A stretch of DNA of 64,000 nucleotides from Bacillota bacterium. GTDB lineage: Bacteria > Bacillota > Clostridia > Acetivibrionales > DTU013. The DNA is taken from NCBI GenBank assembly GCA_023412915.1, contig JAEZRE010000009.1, forward strand, positions 62,001 through 126,000, in the 5' to 3' direction. Both the position numbers and the translations under genes were made by a program. This document shows positions 44,336 to 53,032 of the stretch, piece by piece. Position 1 is the stretch's first letter; each line of letters begins with the position of its first letter. A model generated the notes under the pieces. That model did not search any database. It was not told the DNA's origin and saw nothing but the letters and a program-made list of their open reading frames with translations.

Positions 44336-44875
44336 TCAAGTCAAAGGAATCTTCGCAACAAAAACCGCAATTACCCTGTCGGGAGATAAAAGCTCCTTGT
44401 CGGGCGAGTTGACCGGATTATCCCCTTTGGTTCCGTATAAAACATTTCCGTCGGAGCCGGTCCGCACTTCGATTATCCTATGTGTCACAATATAGCCGGA
44501 AAGCGTTTTGAAGGTCACGATCGTATCCTTGCCGAGCTCATCCGGATGGCCGGACGTCCGGCAGAGGATAACCGAGCCTGTTTTCAGCGTCGGTTCCATG
44601 CTTCCAGACTCGATTGAAAACAGATGATAACCAAGAAAGCCCGGAACTTCACCGCGGCTCTTTGCAGCCTGGACCATGAAAATAGCACCGGCAAGCATGG
44701 AAACAACCGCGGCGAATACGACCCAGCCCAGGATTTTCATGCCGCTGTGTTTCCGCCTGAGTTTTCCGAATTTTCCTCCATGTAAGGCGCCGTCCTCCGA
44801 CAGTTGCTTTTGAAGCGCTATTTCCCGCCGCATGCTCTCTATTTGCTCATCTGTTGTATACTTTGACTGCGACAT
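44336..44875 (-). CDS. sipW: Signal peptidase I, SipW type
   Basis: A 179-residue ER-type signal peptidase. A charged cytoplasmic N terminus (1-47) leads to one transmembrane helix (48-70); the nucleophile S92 lies in ESGSMEPTL and the catalytic histidine H132 in VTHRIIEV, the Ser-His pair typical of SipW and archaeal or ER enzymes. GDNPVNSPD (151-159) is the third conserved box. SipW processes TasA/camelysin-type matrix proteins, and two such genes lie directly upstream. AGGAG favours ATG 44875 over a longer open frame. Confidence 0.93.
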   Translation of the reverse strand: MSQSKYTTDEQIESMRREIALQKQLSEDGALHGGKFGKLRRKHSGMKILGWVVFAAVVSMLAGAIFMVQAAKSRGEVPGFLGYHLFSIESGSMEPTLKTGSVILCRTSGHPDELGKDTIVTFKTLSGYIVTHRIIEVRTGSDGNVLYGTKGDNPVNSPDKELLSPDRVIAVFVAKIPLT

Positions 44876-44972
44876 ATATTCTCCTGAAGCTGTTTTTACC
44901 TTTAGTATTTCATTTAAGCATAAAAAAACAAGCCGCCCCGGGATGGAGCAGCCTGTCATATTTTTCTATTGC

Positions 44973-45506
44973 TTACGCTTGAGTGCCTGTTACGGAAACC
45001 TTGACATCCGTACCGTAGCCGGAGCCGGCATAGTTGATATCCACCGCGTTATCGCTCGGCCAATCGACAATGACAGTATATGTCTTTTCCTGGCCGGCCT
45101 CCGAAATGGGAAAGCTATCGGTAAAACGGATTGTGCCGTTGCCGGTCACAGTTGTTCCGAGCTGCTTTCCATCCGCATCGAGGACTTTGACAGATAGCGG
45201 TTCAATGGCGCTTTTGCCTGCCGCAGCCTGCACATCGACGTCGATGTCAAGGTTCATTGCAGTCTCGCTTACGATCGATCCGTTATAATTTTTCACACTG
45301 AACTTCCAGGTGTCCGTTTTACCCGGCTCGATTTTCTCGTTTTGCGTAAAGGTATCCGTACCGCCCTTTAACAGGACAAATTCCTTTGCGACGACACTGC
45401 CTTCGGCAAGATTGTCGATTTTCGACGTATACATGGCGAGAGTGCCCGAAATAATTGACGTCGTGAGAATTAATACCAATGCTGCCGTGAGAAGAATCTT
45501 TTTCAT
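44973..45506 (-). CDS. Camelysin/TasA-like protein with SipW-type signal peptide
   Basis: A 177-residue exported protein. The signal peptide (1-24) with SGTLAMYTSKIDN after the hydrophobic core is the SipW-dependent pattern. The mature part is a beta-sandwich-like domain with FSVKNYNGSIVSETAMNLDIDV and EKTYTVIVDWP. TasA and CalY relatives assemble into matrix fibres or act at the cell surface. GGAGG precedes the ATG. It shares NLAEG-VVAKEF and the INYAG-YG motif with the larger homologue at 45772, so the two are probably paired subunits. Confidence 0.85.
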   Translation of the reverse strand: MKKILLTAALVLILTTSIISGTLAMYTSKIDNLAEGSVVAKEFVLLKGGTDTFTQNEKIEPGKTDTWKFSVKNYNGSIVSETAMNLDIDVDVQAAAGKSAIEPLSVKVLDADGKQLGTTVTGNGTIRFTDSFPISEAGQEKTYTVIVDWPSDNAVDINYAGSGYGTDVKVSVTGTQA

Positions 45507-45521
45507 ATTTGCCTCCGTTGA

Positions 45522-45734
45522 TTATTGTAGTTTAATAGTATTAGCCGTGCTGTTTTCCGCCTGTTGAAGCATAGTTTCCGAAGCTGTGCCGCTTTTCTGA
45601 TTACCGTGCCTGCCATCGGGAACAATGCTGATATTGTAGCTTGTTTCCAGTGTGTAGGCAGATCGCGTATCGACAATCATAGTTTTTGCCATGATCAGCA
45701 GCAACGCCGCAATGATCAGTATTTTAAACTTCAT
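45522..45734 (-). CDS. Small secreted or membrane-anchored protein of unknown function
   Basis: A 70-residue protein beginning MKFKILIIAALLLIMAK, a signal peptide or signal anchor, followed by a polar 50-residue tail without cysteines. AGGGGGGAAG is six bases before the ATG, and it lies between the two camelysin-like genes with short gaps (37 and 15 bases), so it is very likely translated as part of the operon. It matches no family I know. A minor fibre component, assembly factor or signalling peptide are possible roles. Confidence 0.65.
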   Translation of the reverse strand: MKFKILIIAALLLIMAKTMIVDTRSAYTLETSYNISIVPDGRHGNQKSGTASETMLQQAENSTANTIKLQ

Positions 45735-45771
45735 GCTTCCCCCCTGTAAGTGAACAGCCTTGCCTTATTCT

Positions 45772-46728
45772 CTAAAAGGATTTGCCGAACTCGCAGCTTA
45801 GCTGTATGTCGTTTATAGAATCGACATTGCTGCCGCCCACGGTGATATTATTAACAGCCTCGGTTCCCCGTCCGCGGGCATTTCCCCCGAATGTCACGCT
45901 TTGGCCGGGCTGTATCGTATCAGTCGAGGCATTGTTGTAATTGGGACTTCCAAATGTATAGGCTCCGTCGGGTGTGGCGGAAATCAGCTTTGCATTACTC
46001 CAGACGCTGTTGATTCTGTCGGTCGGCAAAGAGAAGGAAAGCCTCCAGTCCTTTATGGTCCGGTCCGTGTTATTTGTAATGGTTACCCTGTAGTTGTACT
46101 GGTAATTGCCGCTCTGACCGTTTGCCCAGGGAGCCGTCGTTTCATATTTGACGGATACTGCGCTTTGCGGGGATTCTCCTGTGCCGCTTCCATCGAACGG
46201 GAGCTGCGAGGCTGCGGCGTCGATTGTGAGCGAGCTGCCGTATTTCCCACCGGCATAATTTATATCCTTGTCTCCGTCACCGGGCCAATTTAGCTCTACC
46301 GTATATGTTTTTTCCTGTCCCGTCTGCGACTGCGGAAAGCTGCCCGTTACGTCAAAGGCGCCCACGCCCGTCACACTTTTAAGTATATTTCCGCCGATAT
46401 CCCTGACGGTGACAACCAGAGGATCGATGGCGTTTTTGCCTGCAGCCGCCGATACGTGAAATGTCAGCTTGTAATACAGATCCGTTTCGGTAATCACCTG
46501 ATCGCGGTAGTTTTTTACTTTGAACTGCCAGTTCACCTTCTCGGAGGGGGCGATCTTCACGCCCTTTTTGAAGGAATCGGCTCCGTCGCTGGTGAAAATG
46601 AATTCTTTCGCGACAACGCCGCCTTCGGCAAGGTTATCAATCCTCGTCGTGTACATTGCAAGCGTTCCGGATACGAGCGAACTGACCATCAGCAAAACAA
46701 GCGTTAAAATGAAAACATATTTCTTCAT
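45772..46728 (-). CDS. Camelysin/TasA-like protein fused to a CBM2-like module
   Basis: A 318-residue exported protein. The SipW-type signal peptide (1-25; SGTLAMYTTRIDN) precedes a camelysin-like domain (about 26-172) similar to the one at 44973. A Gly/Ser/Pro linker (174-188) joins a C-terminal domain (about 190-318) resembling CBM2: YNYRVTITNNTDRTIKDWRLSF, conserved Trp residues W228 and W243, and TIQPGQSVTFGGNARG. CBM2 modules bind crystalline cellulose or xylan. A matrix subunit bearing a cellulose-binding module would tie cells or biofilm to plant fibre (inference). It is the first gene of the six-gene leftward operon. Confidence 0.85.
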   Translation of the reverse strand: MKKYVFILTLVLLMVSSLVSGTLAMYTTRIDNLAEGGVVAKEFIFTSDGADSFKKGVKIAPSEKVNWQFKVKNYRDQVITETDLYYKLTFHVSAAAGKNAIDPLVVTVRDIGGNILKSVTGVGAFDVTGSFPQSQTGQEKTYTVELNWPGDGDKDINYAGGKYGSSLTIDAAASQLPFDGSGTGESPQSAVSVKYETTAPWANGQSGNYQYNYRVTITNNTDRTIKDWRLSFSLPTDRINSVWSNAKLISATPDGAYTFGSPNYNNASTDTIQPGQSVTFGGNARGRGTEAVNNITVGGSNVDSINDIQLSCEFGKSF

Positions 46729-46820
46729 AAATCACCCGTATGTCTCTATGCCCATAAAATCCATTGAACGCGTATACATTCTTTGGACCTGCAGGCGTTA
46801 TGTCGCTTTTTGTCGATTTT

Positions 46821-46849
46821 ATAATACTGTCGGCGGTAAATGAAATCAA
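46821..46849 (-). promoter_or_regulatory. Promoter of the camelysin/SipW operon
   Basis: On the - strand, TTGATT (46849-46844), a 17-base spacer and TATTAT (46826-46821) give a start near 46814 and a leader of about 85 bases. The rest of the 46729-47199 gap holds only the hairpin at 47108. Confidence 0.6.
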
Positions 46850-47107
46850 CTTGTATGTTTATCCTCGGTATACAGCTCTTTCCTGTTCGGCTGTCAAATA
46901 GACATAAACCGGGCTATCTGGGATATGTTACATGCCTGTACGTGATTCGCCGCATTGCTACAAAAGCCCCAAGCATTAAAGCTGGAATAGGTAGCTCGCA
47001 AGCTGGAGTGCAAAAGTGCTTTGAAAGAAAATCTGGAGGGAATTGAAAAGCTCAAATTCGTCAGGGGAGGAAAGAAGGGCAAGAAAAAAGGCCTCAAGAT
47101 AGCACAG

Positions 47108-47147
47108 AAGGGGGAGAATCGGTTCTTAAGCCCGGTTCAGCCCCCTT
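47108..47147. terminator. Hairpin downstream of pfkA
   Basis: AAGGGGG-GAA-CGG pairs with CCG-TTC-CCCCCTT around a GGTTCTTAAGCC-type loop, with bulges. The T run is better on the + strand, so its efficiency for the leftward pfkA transcript is uncertain. Confidence 0.4.
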
Positions 47148-47199
47148 TTGTCCGTATTGGCCGGAATACCGCCAAAAGCGGCGGCCAAGGTAAGCCTTA

Positions 47200-48183
47200 T
47201 TACAATGACAACACCTTGCTCAGTTCTATCATATCGTCGTCTATTACCTTTGTCATGTCCAAAGCTTCGTTGATTTCTATGCCTACGACCTGGTTATCCC
47301 TGAAGGCGATGATCTGGTTATAGATGCCGTCTTTCAGCAGCTCGGTCGCTTTTGCGCCCATCATGCTTGCCATGACCCTGTCACGGACCGAAGGACTTCC
47401 GCCTCTTTGTATGTGTCCCAGTATAGTGGCCCTTGCCTCGATACCTGTGATCTCTTCGATCTGCTTTGCAAATTCGATAGCGCCGCCCACACCTTCTGCA
47501 ACGATAACGATATAATGCTTTTTGCCCCTGTTCCTGCCCTCTATTATCGGCTTGATTACATCCTTGTTGAAATCGAGGGATTTTTCCGGCAGAACTATGA
47601 CTTCCGCGCCGCAGGCGATGCCCACGTTCAGGGCTATGTAACCCGCCCGTCTTCCCATTACCTCGAGTACGCTGCAGCGTTCATGGGAATACGCGGTGTC
47701 CCTGATCTTGTCCAATGCGTCCTGAACCGTGTTCAAAGCCGTATCGTAGCCTATGGTATAATCCGAACAGCCTATATCGTTGTCAATCGTTCCCGGTATC
47801 CCTACCACCTTCAAGCCGTTCAGACTCAGGTCTTTTGCGCCCCTGAAGGAACCGTCGCCCCCGATGACGACGAGCGCGTCGATCCCGAATACCTGCGCCA
47901 TGGCTACGCCCTTCCTGACGCCTTCCTCCGTCTTGAAAGCCATGCAGCGTGCAGTCTGCAAAACGGTTCCGCCTCTGTGGATTATGTCGGATACGTTTCT
48001 CAGGCCCAGTTCGAATATATCTCCGCTGATGAGCCCGTTGTAGCCCTTCCTGATTCCCATTACCTTAAAACCCTGATGTATCCCTGTCCTTACCACCGCC
48101 CTGATGGCAGCGTTCATACCGGGCGCGTCTCCGCCGCTGGTCAATACTCCGATCGTTTTTATCTCGGTTTTTATCTCGCTCAT
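47200..48183 (-). CDS. pfkA: ATP-dependent 6-phosphofructokinase
   Basis: A 327-residue glycolytic enzyme phosphorylating fructose 6-phosphate. The ATP site GVLTSGGDAPGMNAAIRAVVR, VIGGDGSFRGA (GGDGS is typical of ATP rather than PPi use), the catalytic PGTIDNDI (TIDND), MGRRAGYIAL, and GHIQRGGSPSVRDR are all present. Length is standard. GGAGG precedes the ATG. It is monocistronic here; the usual pyruvate kinase partner is absent. A PerR-box-like palindrome lies about 110 bases upstream. Confidence 0.97.
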   Translation of the reverse strand: MSEIKTEIKTIGVLTSGGDAPGMNAAIRAVVRTGIHQGFKVMGIRKGYNGLISGDIFELGLRNVSDIIHRGGTVLQTARCMAFKTEEGVRKGVAMAQVFGIDALVVIGGDGSFRGAKDLSLNGLKVVGIPGTIDNDIGCSDYTIGYDTALNTVQDALDKIRDTAYSHERCSVLEVMGRRAGYIALNVGIACGAEVIVLPEKSLDFNKDVIKPIIEGRNRGKKHYIVIVAEGVGGAIEFAKQIEEITGIEARATILGHIQRGGSPSVRDRVMASMMGAKATELLKDGIYNQIIAFRDNQVVGIEINEALDMTKVIDDDMIELSKVLSL

Positions 48184-48291
48184 TCAAATACCTCCTGAAC
48201 TTGTCCTTCTGCAATATTAACGACAATACTTTTTACATTGGTAATAGGTTTTCATATTTCGCCATGGATTACTTAATTTCTCCAAAATATA

Positions 48292-48306
48292 ATATAATGA
48301 TTATAA
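48292..48306. promoter_or_regulatory. PerR-box-like palindrome upstream of pfkA
   Basis: ATATAATGATTATAA differs at one base from the Bacillus PerR consensus TTATAATnATTATAA, and it lies within the 16-base palindrome AATGATTATAATCATT. It sits between the pfkA start and the stop of the AEC transporter gene. No second promoter is obvious, so pfkA is the likely target if it is functional. AT richness makes chance occurrence possible. Confidence 0.4.
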
Positions 48307-48425
48307 TCATTTTTCGGAATGACAACAATGAATAAATTCACTAATTTACGGCCCTGGATCAATGAAGGATTTTACAGATTAATGCAGAGCAGATGAACAT
48401 GGCGTAGACTTTCTCGCCGAGGTAC

Positions 48426-49331
48426 CTATACCAGCAGTAAAACAAGCGGTATGGATATGATCGAAAACAGAGTGGAGAAGGCTACGATCTTTGAGGCAAA
48501 CAACGAGTCGCCTCCGTACAGCTCGGCAAAAATGGGCGTATTTGCGCCGGCGGGCATCGCGATTACACTAACGCAGACGCCTAAAACGATGCCGTTGAAG
48601 CCTAAAACCTTGAGTATGGCCACCGTTACCAGCGGCAGGAGAATATTTCTGACGACTATGCCGTAATAGAGGGGAAATCCCGAGAGAAGGCTCTTCAGAT
48701 AAACTCCGGCCAGGATGGAGCCGACGATCAGCATAGCCAGCGGCGCGGTCATTGCGCCCGTCATCTCAAAGGCTTTCGCCACCGGGTATGGCAGCTTGAG
48801 TGAGAAAAGGAAGAGGAACATCCCTATGAACACTGCAATAGTACCCGGGTTCAACATGGCTTTCCTTATGCTTTTCAGGTCTCTTTCTCCGCTGAATATC
48901 ATTACCCCGACCGTCCAAACAAACAGGTTGTATACTGCGACATAAATAGAGCCGTAGAATACCCCGGCTTTCCCGTACAGGCTTTCAAGCAGCGGAAACC
49001 CCATAAATCCGCAGTTTGAAAATATTGTTGCAAATTTGAGGACTTTTTTTATGTTTTCAGGATACCTGCGATACAGCAGCAGTCCCAGCAAGAGCGACAA
49101 AATATGCGCTGCGAACGCAAACCCCAGAATCACCAGGACATTTTTCAGCATTTCGCTTGAATAGTCGAATTGAAAGGACGAAAGTATCATCGCGGGCGTC
49201 GTAACCATTAAAAGCAGTTCCGAAAGCTTTTTGCCTGCTGCGTCGTCGATTATGTTCTTCTTTTTTGCTATGAAACCGATCCCCATGATAATAAAGAGGA
49301 TGGTTACCTGGTTTATGACCGTGCTTTGCAA
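48426..49331 (-). CDS. AEC-family (auxin efflux carrier-like) transporter
   Basis: A 301-residue membrane protein with about ten helices in two five-helix halves. FIIMGIGFIAKKKNIID near the N terminus, FSNCGFMGFPLLESLYG, and the C-terminal half IAMPAGANTPIFAELYGGD are AEC signatures. Bacterial relatives move malate, malonate or other carboxylates. The start is TTG 49331 with GGGGTC seven bases upstream; the nearest ATG is out of frame. It is apparently monocistronic. Confidence 0.9.
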   Translation of the reverse strand: MQSTVINQVTILFIIMGIGFIAKKKNIIDDAAGKKLSELLLMVTTPAMILSSFQFDYSSEMLKNVLVILGFAFAAHILSLLLGLLLYRRYPENIKKVLKFATIFSNCGFMGFPLLESLYGKAGVFYGSIYVAVYNLFVWTVGVMIFSGERDLKSIRKAMLNPGTIAVFIGMFLFLFSLKLPYPVAKAFEMTGAMTAPLAMLIVGSILAGVYLKSLLSGFPLYYGIVVRNILLPLVTVAILKVLGFNGIVLGVCVSVIAMPAGANTPIFAELYGGDSLFASKIVAFSTLFSIISIPLVLLLV

Positions 49332-49561
49332 TTCATGACCCCGCTTCGCGACCGTTTGAATAATATGCTAAGTATACAACAGCGCCTGTAAACAGGCAAA
49401 TCAATATTTGGAATTCGAAGGAGTTTATCGACGTTGCATTAGTATGATTACTTAAACGTTGGTTTCTGGCTGAAGGGTATCACGGAAAGGGGCGGGAAGA
49501 GATACTGTAGTGCGGAAATGGGTGCGGGTGCTGCTGATATGAAACAATACGGCAGGTGGGG

Positions 49562-49570
49562 TGGTATAAT
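49562..49570 (+). promoter_or_regulatory. Extended -10 promoter of the S41 peptidase gene
   Basis: TGGTATAAT at 49562-49570 with no good -35; 22 bases before the start codon, so the leader is very short. Confidence 0.5.
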
Positions 49571-49591
49571 GTTCTAAAGGAGTTTGAAATT

Positions 49592-50971
49592 ATGAATGAC
49601 AACCCTTCGAACATACCCCTATCCACCGCCAAAAAGGGCATAAGCAGGAAAACAGCGGTCAGGTCAGCGATTCTACTGGCCGTAATACTGCCTTTGGCTG
49701 TATTATCCTATCTGTTCTTTTTCAAGGTTTCGGATAACCCAGGGTACCTGTATCGTGACAGCTTGAGTCCCGAAGCTATGAAGACCGACGCGCAGTTTTT
49801 CATTGAAACTCTGGAAAGCAACCATCCCAATATGAAAGAAGGTCAAACGGCCTATAATGGGATCATTGACGATATCTATGAAAAAATAAAAAAGCCCATG
49901 GACTCGGAGGATTTCTACTGGACTTTAAATACGCTTGCAGTGGCGCTGAGAGATGGCCACACGCGTTTATCCACAGATCAGATAAGCAGGGATCGTATTG
50001 ACCTGCCTTTGCTCATTTGGACAAGTGACGGACTGATAGTTAAGAAAAGCGGCGCTTTCCTGAGAAAAGGGGACAAAATAATTTCGATCGGCCGCATGGC
50101 TGCGGATGGATTGCAGAAAGAACTTGAAGCCTTGTACCCGGCTGAGATTCCTGAATGGATCAGGGCAAATATAAACGTGATCGCCCAAGGCATATATCTG
50201 AGACGTTTAAATCTTGTCGGCAGGAGTAATACGGTTGAGATCCGGTATGAGAGGAATGGCAGGGTATCCGCAAAAAAAATGCGGCTTCACACATCCGGAG
50301 CATCCTTGTATAAACGTATTTCAGAAGTTTTTGCCTATTCGGACTCGGTTAGAATGAAATGGAGAATCGATAAGGAGCATGACCTCGGTATAATAGAAAT
50401 AAATAAATGTAAAACCGATAATCAAACCGTGGAAGGATTCAGGGAGTTTTTCGCCGCAGTTCATGACAATGATATCGGGAACATTGCAGTCGATCTCAGA
50501 AGGAACTCTGGCGGTGATGATGGTATAGCGAGTCAGTTCCTGAGCTTCGTTGCTGTAAAAAGCTATATGTTTATCGGAGACCAACTGAGATATAACAATC
50601 CCGGAGAATTCAGGGAACTGAAGCCTGAAGATCCTCCGCCGTTCGGTGGAAACATTTATTTGTTTACGTCGAACTCCACCTTTAGCGCTGCAACAGACTT
50701 TACTGTGGTGCTTCAGGCAAATTCGATCGCAAAGGTGATCGGACAGCCAACCGGCAATACTGCCTCCTTCTTTGGAAACTCTGCTTATTTCAGTATGCCG
50801 GAATGCAAGCTTGGGTTCAACTGCGCCAAAACACACTACAAAGCTCCCGTGGAGGAGGACAGCCAGAATAAAGCTGTTATACCGGACTTCAGGGTGGAAT
50901 ATACGAGGCGGGATATTCTAGAAAACAGGGATCCCTGGCTGGATTTCCTGATTGATCTGCTCCGCAACTGA
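49592..50971 (+). CDS. Membrane-anchored S41-family peptidase
   Basis: A 459-residue protein. A polar N terminus (1-23) and one transmembrane helix (about 24-44) precede an outer domain. ALRDGHTRLS (about 120-130) and the C-terminal protease core AVDLRRNSGGDDG, LFTSNSTFSAATDF (candidate nucleophile serine before AAT) and GQPTGNTASFFGN match the S41/tail-specific protease family. No classical PDZ domain is obvious, which fits the tricorn-core-like S41 subgroup. AAAGGAG suits ATG 49592. The substrate is unknown; envelope protein turnover is likely. Confidence 0.85.
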   Translation: MNDNPSNIPLSTAKKGISRKTAVRSAILLAVILPLAVLSYLFFFKVSDNPGYLYRDSLSPEAMKTDAQFFIETLESNHPNMKEGQTAYNGIIDDIYEKIKKPMDSEDFYWTLNTLAVALRDGHTRLSTDQISRDRIDLPLLIWTSDGLIVKKSGAFLRKGDKIISIGRMAADGLQKELEALYPAEIPEWIRANINVIAQGIYLRRLNLVGRSNTVEIRYERNGRVSAKKMRLHTSGASLYKRISEVFAYSDSVRMKWRIDKEHDLGIIEINKCKTDNQTVEGFREFFAAVHDNDIGNIAVDLRRNSGGDDGIASQFLSFVAVKSYMFIGDQLRYNNPGEFRELKPEDPPPFGGNIYLFTSNSTFSAATDFTVVLQANSIAKVIGQPTGNTASFFGNSAYFSMPECKLGFNCAKTHYKAPVEEDSQNKAVIPDFRVEYTRRDILENRDPWLDFLIDLLRN

Positions 50972-51077
50972 CGCACATTTCGGGGGTCGCATAAATCTGG
51001 ACTTATGTCCGGCCATATGCTACAATCGTTCTACGATCGTTACATTGTAAATGAAAATCCCTTCGGAGGAACAGCAT

Positions 51078-52550
51078 ATGGTTCAAATATCTGCGTCGGC
51101 CGGCGCGCTGGGAAGGTTCCGGCGTACCTTCATAGGCGACCGCGCTTTTTATAAAACAGTACTTTCTTTGGTTTTGCCTATTATTGTTCAAAATATGATT
51201 TCGAACTTTGTCAACCTGCTCGACAACATCATGGTCGGCCAGGTAGGCACAGCGCAGATGTCTGGCGTCGCTATAGCGAACCAGCTGCTGTTCGTGTTCA
51301 ATCTGACCATTTTTGGCGGACTGTCCGGTCCGGGTATATTCGGTGCACAATTCTACGGCGCAGGAGATAACGAAGGGCTTCGCCATACGTTCCGCTTCAA
51401 GCTCTGGACGGCAGCCGTCATATTGGCAGCCGCGGTTACGGTTTTCCTTGCGAGCGACAAACAGCTGATCTCTTTGTATCTCACCGGAGAAGGAAGCGCG
51501 GTTGACGCGGCAGCAATGCTCGATTACGGCCGCTCCTACCTGAAAGTGATGCTTTGGGGTCTGCTTCCGTTTGCGCTGTCCCAGGTATACAGCAGTACGC
51601 TTCGTGAAACGGGCGAGACTGTGCTCCCCATGAAAGCAAGTATTGCTGCCGTATTTACGAATCTCTGTCTCAATTACGTTTTGATTTTCGGAAAGCTCGG
51701 GTTCCCGGTACTCGGAGTCGTCGGCGCCGCCATTGCGACGGTCATTTCACGATACGTCGAACTCGCGATCATTGTTATTTACACACATCGCCATACCGAA
51801 AGGTTTCCGTTCATCGTAGGCATGTACCGGTCACTTAAAGTACCGGGCAAGCTTGCGCTGAATATTTTTAAAAAAGGGATGCCACTGGTGGTCAACGAGC
51901 TGCTCTGGTCGCTTGGAGTGACCACGCTGACCCAGATCTTCTCCACACGCGGCCTTAATGTGGTGGCGGGTCTCAATATATCGAGCACTATCGTGAATTT
52001 GTTCAATGTCGTTTTCATATCCATGGGGGTCGCTGTCGCCGTAATGGTCGGGCAGGCTCTTGGAGCCGGAGATTTTCGGCGCGCCAGGGAATATGTCTGG
52101 AAGCTGATATTCTTCAGTATCTGCACCTGCATTGTTATCGGGGGGGCGCTTGCTGCGGTGTCGCCGGTTATTCCCCGCATCTACAATACAACCGGGGACG
52201 TCCGCAAGCTTGCGACATACTTTATGCTGACAAGCGCCCTGTACATGGCATTCAATGCAACCGCACACTGCTGTTACTTTGCTATTCGTTCAGGAGGCAA
52301 AACCTTCATGACCTTCCTGTTTGACAGTGCTTATTCCTGGGTCGTTGCGGTTCCATTTGCGTATATTCTTACGCACTTTACAAAGCTTGATATTTTGATA
52401 CTATACCCCGTCTGCTATGTCACCGACGCCGTCAAGGGCCTGATCGGCGTAGTCATCGTACGAACGGGCTATTGGGCTCAGAACATAGTATCCGCCGGCG
52501 AAGCCGCGGGTTCGGCGGGTGAAAATGCCGACCGGCAGCAAAGCGCGTGA
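51078..52550 (+). CDS. MATE-family efflux transporter
   Basis: A 490-residue membrane protein with about twelve helices. FVNLLDNIMVGQVGTAQMSGVAIAN, GPGIFGAQFYGAGD, PVLGVVGAAIATVISRYVE and VAVMVGQALGAGDFRRARE are MATE signatures; the family exports cationic compounds in exchange for ions. Residues near the C terminus are Ala/Gly-rich and probably disordered. The frame is open from ATG 51051, but GGAGG at 51065-51069 fits ATG 51078. It belongs to a different MATE branch from the gene at 5612. Confidence 0.92.
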   Translation: MVQISASAGALGRFRRTFIGDRAFYKTVLSLVLPIIVQNMISNFVNLLDNIMVGQVGTAQMSGVAIANQLLFVFNLTIFGGLSGPGIFGAQFYGAGDNEGLRHTFRFKLWTAAVILAAAVTVFLASDKQLISLYLTGEGSAVDAAAMLDYGRSYLKVMLWGLLPFALSQVYSSTLRETGETVLPMKASIAAVFTNLCLNYVLIFGKLGFPVLGVVGAAIATVISRYVELAIIVIYTHRHTERFPFIVGMYRSLKVPGKLALNIFKKGMPLVVNELLWSLGVTTLTQIFSTRGLNVVAGLNISSTIVNLFNVVFISMGVAVAVMVGQALGAGDFRRAREYVWKLIFFSICTCIVIGGALAAVSPVIPRIYNTTGDVRKLATYFMLTSALYMAFNATAHCCYFAIRSGGKTFMTFLFDSAYSWVVAVPFAYILTHFTKLDILILYPVCYVTDAVKGLIGVVIVRTGYWAQNIVSAGEAAGSAGENADRQQSA

Positions 52551-52555
52551 GAGGT

Positions 52556-52822
52556 TCATACCCTGTAGGCGTCAGTTACCTTTGCGACATAATCGTCATA
52601 GCCTGACCTGGCCAATACTACGAATGTATCCCCTTCATCGGCGATTTCGACGCGGTATGCCTGTGCTTCGCCGCTGCTCAATTTGTTGTCTCTCTTTATA
52701 TTTACCTGGTTGGGGTTTGCCACACCGAGATCCAGCAATACTTCCGCGACCCTGTTTTCAAGGTCGCCTGTCGGACATTCGAGATGTCTTATCCTGCTGA
52801 TCGCTTCATTGATCCTGCTCAT
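52556..52822 (-). CDS. Small conserved-looking protein of unknown function
   Basis: An 88-residue soluble protein with a helical N terminus (ISRIRHLECPTGDLENRVAE) and a beta-rich C terminus (QAYRVEIADEGDTFVVLARSGYDDYVAKVTDAYRV). AGGAGG lies nine bases before the ATG, and codon use resembles its neighbours, so it is probably real. It converges with the MATE gene, five bases apart. I do not recognise a family. Confidence 0.65.
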   Translation of the reverse strand: MSRINEAISRIRHLECPTGDLENRVAEVLLDLGVANPNQVNIKRDNKLSSGEAQAYRVEIADEGDTFVVLARSGYDDYVAKVTDAYRV

Positions 52823-52972
52823 TTTGGTAATCCTCCTGTTTATCGTTCATTGCGCATGACTGTACCGCTTCGTTATTAGTAAGTATTTAAGTATGCTAAA
52901 ATATAACTGACATATTATAGCAAGCCATGACAGGCTGAAGCCCGGAGGGCTTATCACGGACTTGTTTGAATA

Positions 52973-53003
52973 AAAAAAATCGGGCCATTCGCCCGATTTT
53001 TTC
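52973..53003. terminator. Bidirectional terminator
   Basis: AAAATCGGGC, loop CATTC, GCCCGATTTT, with A and T tracts. It is correctly placed for the leftward gene at 53033. Confidence 0.9.
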
Positions 53004-53032
53004 TGTAGCACAGCGATTTCATATTCGGTTCA

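Noticed and set aside
46840..47046. Rightward 68-codon frame in the camelysin promoter region
   Set aside because: It overlaps the predicted promoter and lacks a ribosome site or protein features.
48328..48396. Rightward 22-codon frame between the AEC transporter and pfkA genes
   Set aside because: Weak ribosome site and no supporting context; kept only as a possibility.
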